Assembly: GCA_036744635.1 (NCBI GenBank)
Contig: DAIOHQ010000249.1
Span: forward strand, 1-7,049
From: DAIOHQ01 sp036744635
GTDB lineage: Bacteria; Planctomycetota; Phycisphaerae; Tepidisphaerales; Tepidisphaeraceae
Direction: 5' to 3'
DNA: 7,049 bases
The notes under the pieces were generated by a model, which was not told the DNA's origin, made no database searches, and saw only the letters and a program-made list of their open reading frames with translations. The translations under genes and the position numbers were made by a program. Below are positions 6,266-7,049 of this stretch, in pieces; position 1 is the stretch's first letter, and each line of letters begins with the position of its first letter.

Positions 6266-6849
6266 AGAAAATGCGGTTACTGATGGCGGGGCTGGTGGTA
6301 AGCATCGCGCTGTGCAGCGGATGCGGGCGCACGGTCATTCCGCCAGCGCATCCGGCCGAGCCCGCGAGGATGTTCATCGCAATTTATTCCAGGCATTCAA
6401 GCATCATTCTGCCGACCGGGGACAATCGCATGGTGGAATATGCCTTCGGCGATTGGGCCTATTTCGCGGAGAATCGCGACCAGTGGTTCAATGGCATCGA
6501 GGCGCTGCTGGCGTCGAAGGGGGCGGGGCTGGGGCGCCGGTATTTTGCCTGCACGGCCGACGACCCGACGCTGGAAGAGAAAGTTTGGGCGAAGAAGATC
6601 GTGCCGCTGAAGGTGGAGACAAAGAGGTTGCGGGCGCTGCAGGAATCGCTGGATGCGCGCTTTGCCGCCAGCGCGTGGACGGCGGTGCATAACCCGGAAA
6701 ATGGGCTGGTGTGCGTGCGTGACCCGGAGAAGTACAGCCTCGGGCACAACTGCAATCACGTGACGGCGAGGTGGCTGGAGGAGTTGGGGTGCCAAGTTGA
6801 GGGGAGATCACTGGGGCCGGAGTTTAAGGTGAAGAAGATGGTGCGATGA
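6262..6849 (+). CDS. DUF2459-like exported protein, possible papain-like fold
   Basis: The 195-residue protein begins with a basic tip and a hydrophobic stretch (residues 5-17) before CSGC (18-21), so it is probably exported. Cys21 could be lipidated, but Cys at -3 is not a standard lipobox, so a lipoprotein is likely rather than certain. The mature part follows the DUF2459 pattern: a histidine block (RHSSIILP, His45), an EYAFGDWAYF block (Asp64), a V-x-L stretch with KRLRALQESL (121-130), and YSLGHNCNHVTARWLEELG with Cys164. His45 and Cys164 would suit a Cys/His catalytic pair of the NlpC/papain type, but that is an inference. The GTG start overlaps the lemA stop (GTGA), indicating translational coupling; ATG 6271 is an alternative. 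The last codons, Val-Arg-stop, lie inside a palindromic repeat, so the end of the protein may have been altered by its insertion. Confidence 0.65.
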   Translation: MKKMRLLMAGLVVSIALCSGCGRTVIPPAHPAEPARMFIAIYSRHSSIILPTGDNRMVEYAFGDWAYFAENRDQWFNGIEALLASKGAGLGRRYFACTADDPTLEEKVWAKKIVPLKVETKRLRALQESLDARFAASAWTAVHNPENGLVCVRDPEKYSLGHNCNHVTARWLEELGCQVEGRSLGPEFKVKKMVR

Positions 6850-6859
6850 ATCGCACCCT
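6840..6859 (-). repeat. REP-like palindrome, type 1, head degenerate
   Basis: GGTGCGAT (6840-6847) and ATCGCACC (6850-6857) form an 8-bp stem with a 2-base loop. Read on the minus strand it is AGGGTGCGATTCATCGCACC. The TGA stop of the DUF2459-like gene (6847-6849) lies within it. It is 19/20 identical to 6964-6983. A run of four Ts follows at 6866-6869, so it may double as a weak terminator. Confidence 0.7.
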
Positions 6860-6872
6860 GTGCGCTTTTGAC

Positions 6873-6893
6873 GTAGGGTCCGCTTGAGCGGAC
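6873..6893 (+). repeat. REP-like palindrome, type 2, GTAG head
   Basis: GTAGG is followed by GTCCGC-TTGA-GCGGAC (6878-6893). A GTAG head before an imperfect palindrome is the layout of REP sequences handled by RAYT (TnpA_REP) transposases. An inverted copy lies at 6921-6941. Confidence 0.75.
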
Positions 6894-6920
6894 GCTGTGC
6901 CGGCAGGTGAGCGAAATTCC

Positions 6921-6941
6921 GTCCGCTGAAGCGGACCCTAC
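6921..6941 (-). repeat. REP-like palindrome, type 2, inverted copy
   Basis: On the minus strand it is GTAGG followed by GTCCGC-TTCA-GCGGAC, differing from 6873-6893 at one loop base. The two copies face each other with heads outward and 27 bases between, like a BIME pair. Confidence 0.75.
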
Positions 6942-6963
6942 AAACACTTGGGATGAAGCGGTT

Positions 6964-6985
6964 GGTGCGGTGAATCGCACCCTAC
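6964..6985 (-). repeat. REP-like palindrome, type 1, GTAG head
   Basis: On the minus strand GTAGGGTGCGATTCACCGCA continues to the arm end CC. It is the intact counterpart of the copy at 6840-6859, here with the full GTAG head at 6982-6985. Confidence 0.7.
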
Positions 6986-7018
6986 GGGCGGGCGGGAGCG
7001 GGGGCGATAAGTGATCTT

Positions 7019-7042
7019 GTAGGGTGGGCGTACTCGCCCACC
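7019..7042 (+). repeat. REP-like palindrome, type 3, GTAG head
   Basis: GTAG then GGTGGGCG-TACT-CGCCCACC, a perfect 8-bp stem with a 4-base loop. The core GGCGTACTCGC also occurs on the minus strand at 5560-5579 inside the TSD-flanked element. Confidence 0.75.
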
Positions 7043-7049
7043 GTTAGCC

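Overview
The window is GC-rich, and its real genes have strong G/C bias at third codon positions. It comes from a bacterium that mixes Gram-negative-type housekeeping genes with several proteins I cannot place in well-known families. The gene set (a CII-like regulator, Maf, a DPM1-like glycosyltransferase beside a BshC-like protein, LemA) and the many small dispersed palindromes fit a Planctomycetota-type genome. That is an inference from general style; there is no rRNA or marker protein here to prove it.

Left part (1-1865, + strand). A MITE-like element of about 190 bp with long imperfect terminal inverted repeats (40-230) is followed by a peroxiredoxin gene (298-810). After a 13-bp gap comes a good Shine-Dalgarno and ATG (824) whose frame closes after 14 codons. 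The long unrecognised ORF (to 1760) lies in a different frame and has no convincing start of its own, so its N-terminus looks frameshifted or replaced. A strong rho-independent terminator (1777-1810) ends this unit.

Middle part (1866-5393). A small CII/Phage_CP76-like DNA-binding protein (minus) is divergent from maf (plus), a nucleotide pyrophosphatase. Convergent to maf is a minus-strand pair: an upstream family 2 glycosyltransferase (start 5393, clear Shine-Dalgarno) and, 42 bp downstream, a 510-residue protein that resembles the bacillithiol-synthesis enzyme BshC at three motif positions. These two look like an operon.

Right part (5394-7049). The intergenic region holds a compact palindromic element (about 79 bp, 14-bp terminal inverted repeats) flanked by 9-bp direct repeats that look like a target-site duplication. 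Next comes a LemA gene translationally coupled by a GTGA overlap to a DUF2459-like, probably exported protein. The last 200 bp carry no gene but hold five short palindromes. Four of them have a GTAGGGT head, and they fall into three core types; the first forms the stop codon of the preceding gene. They resemble REP/BIME sequences mobilised by RAYT transposases.

The strongest leads are the REP-like mosaic, the TSD-flanked palindrome that shares its core with it, the BshC-like/glycosyltransferase pair, the LemA/DUF2459 coupling and the broken start at 824-868.
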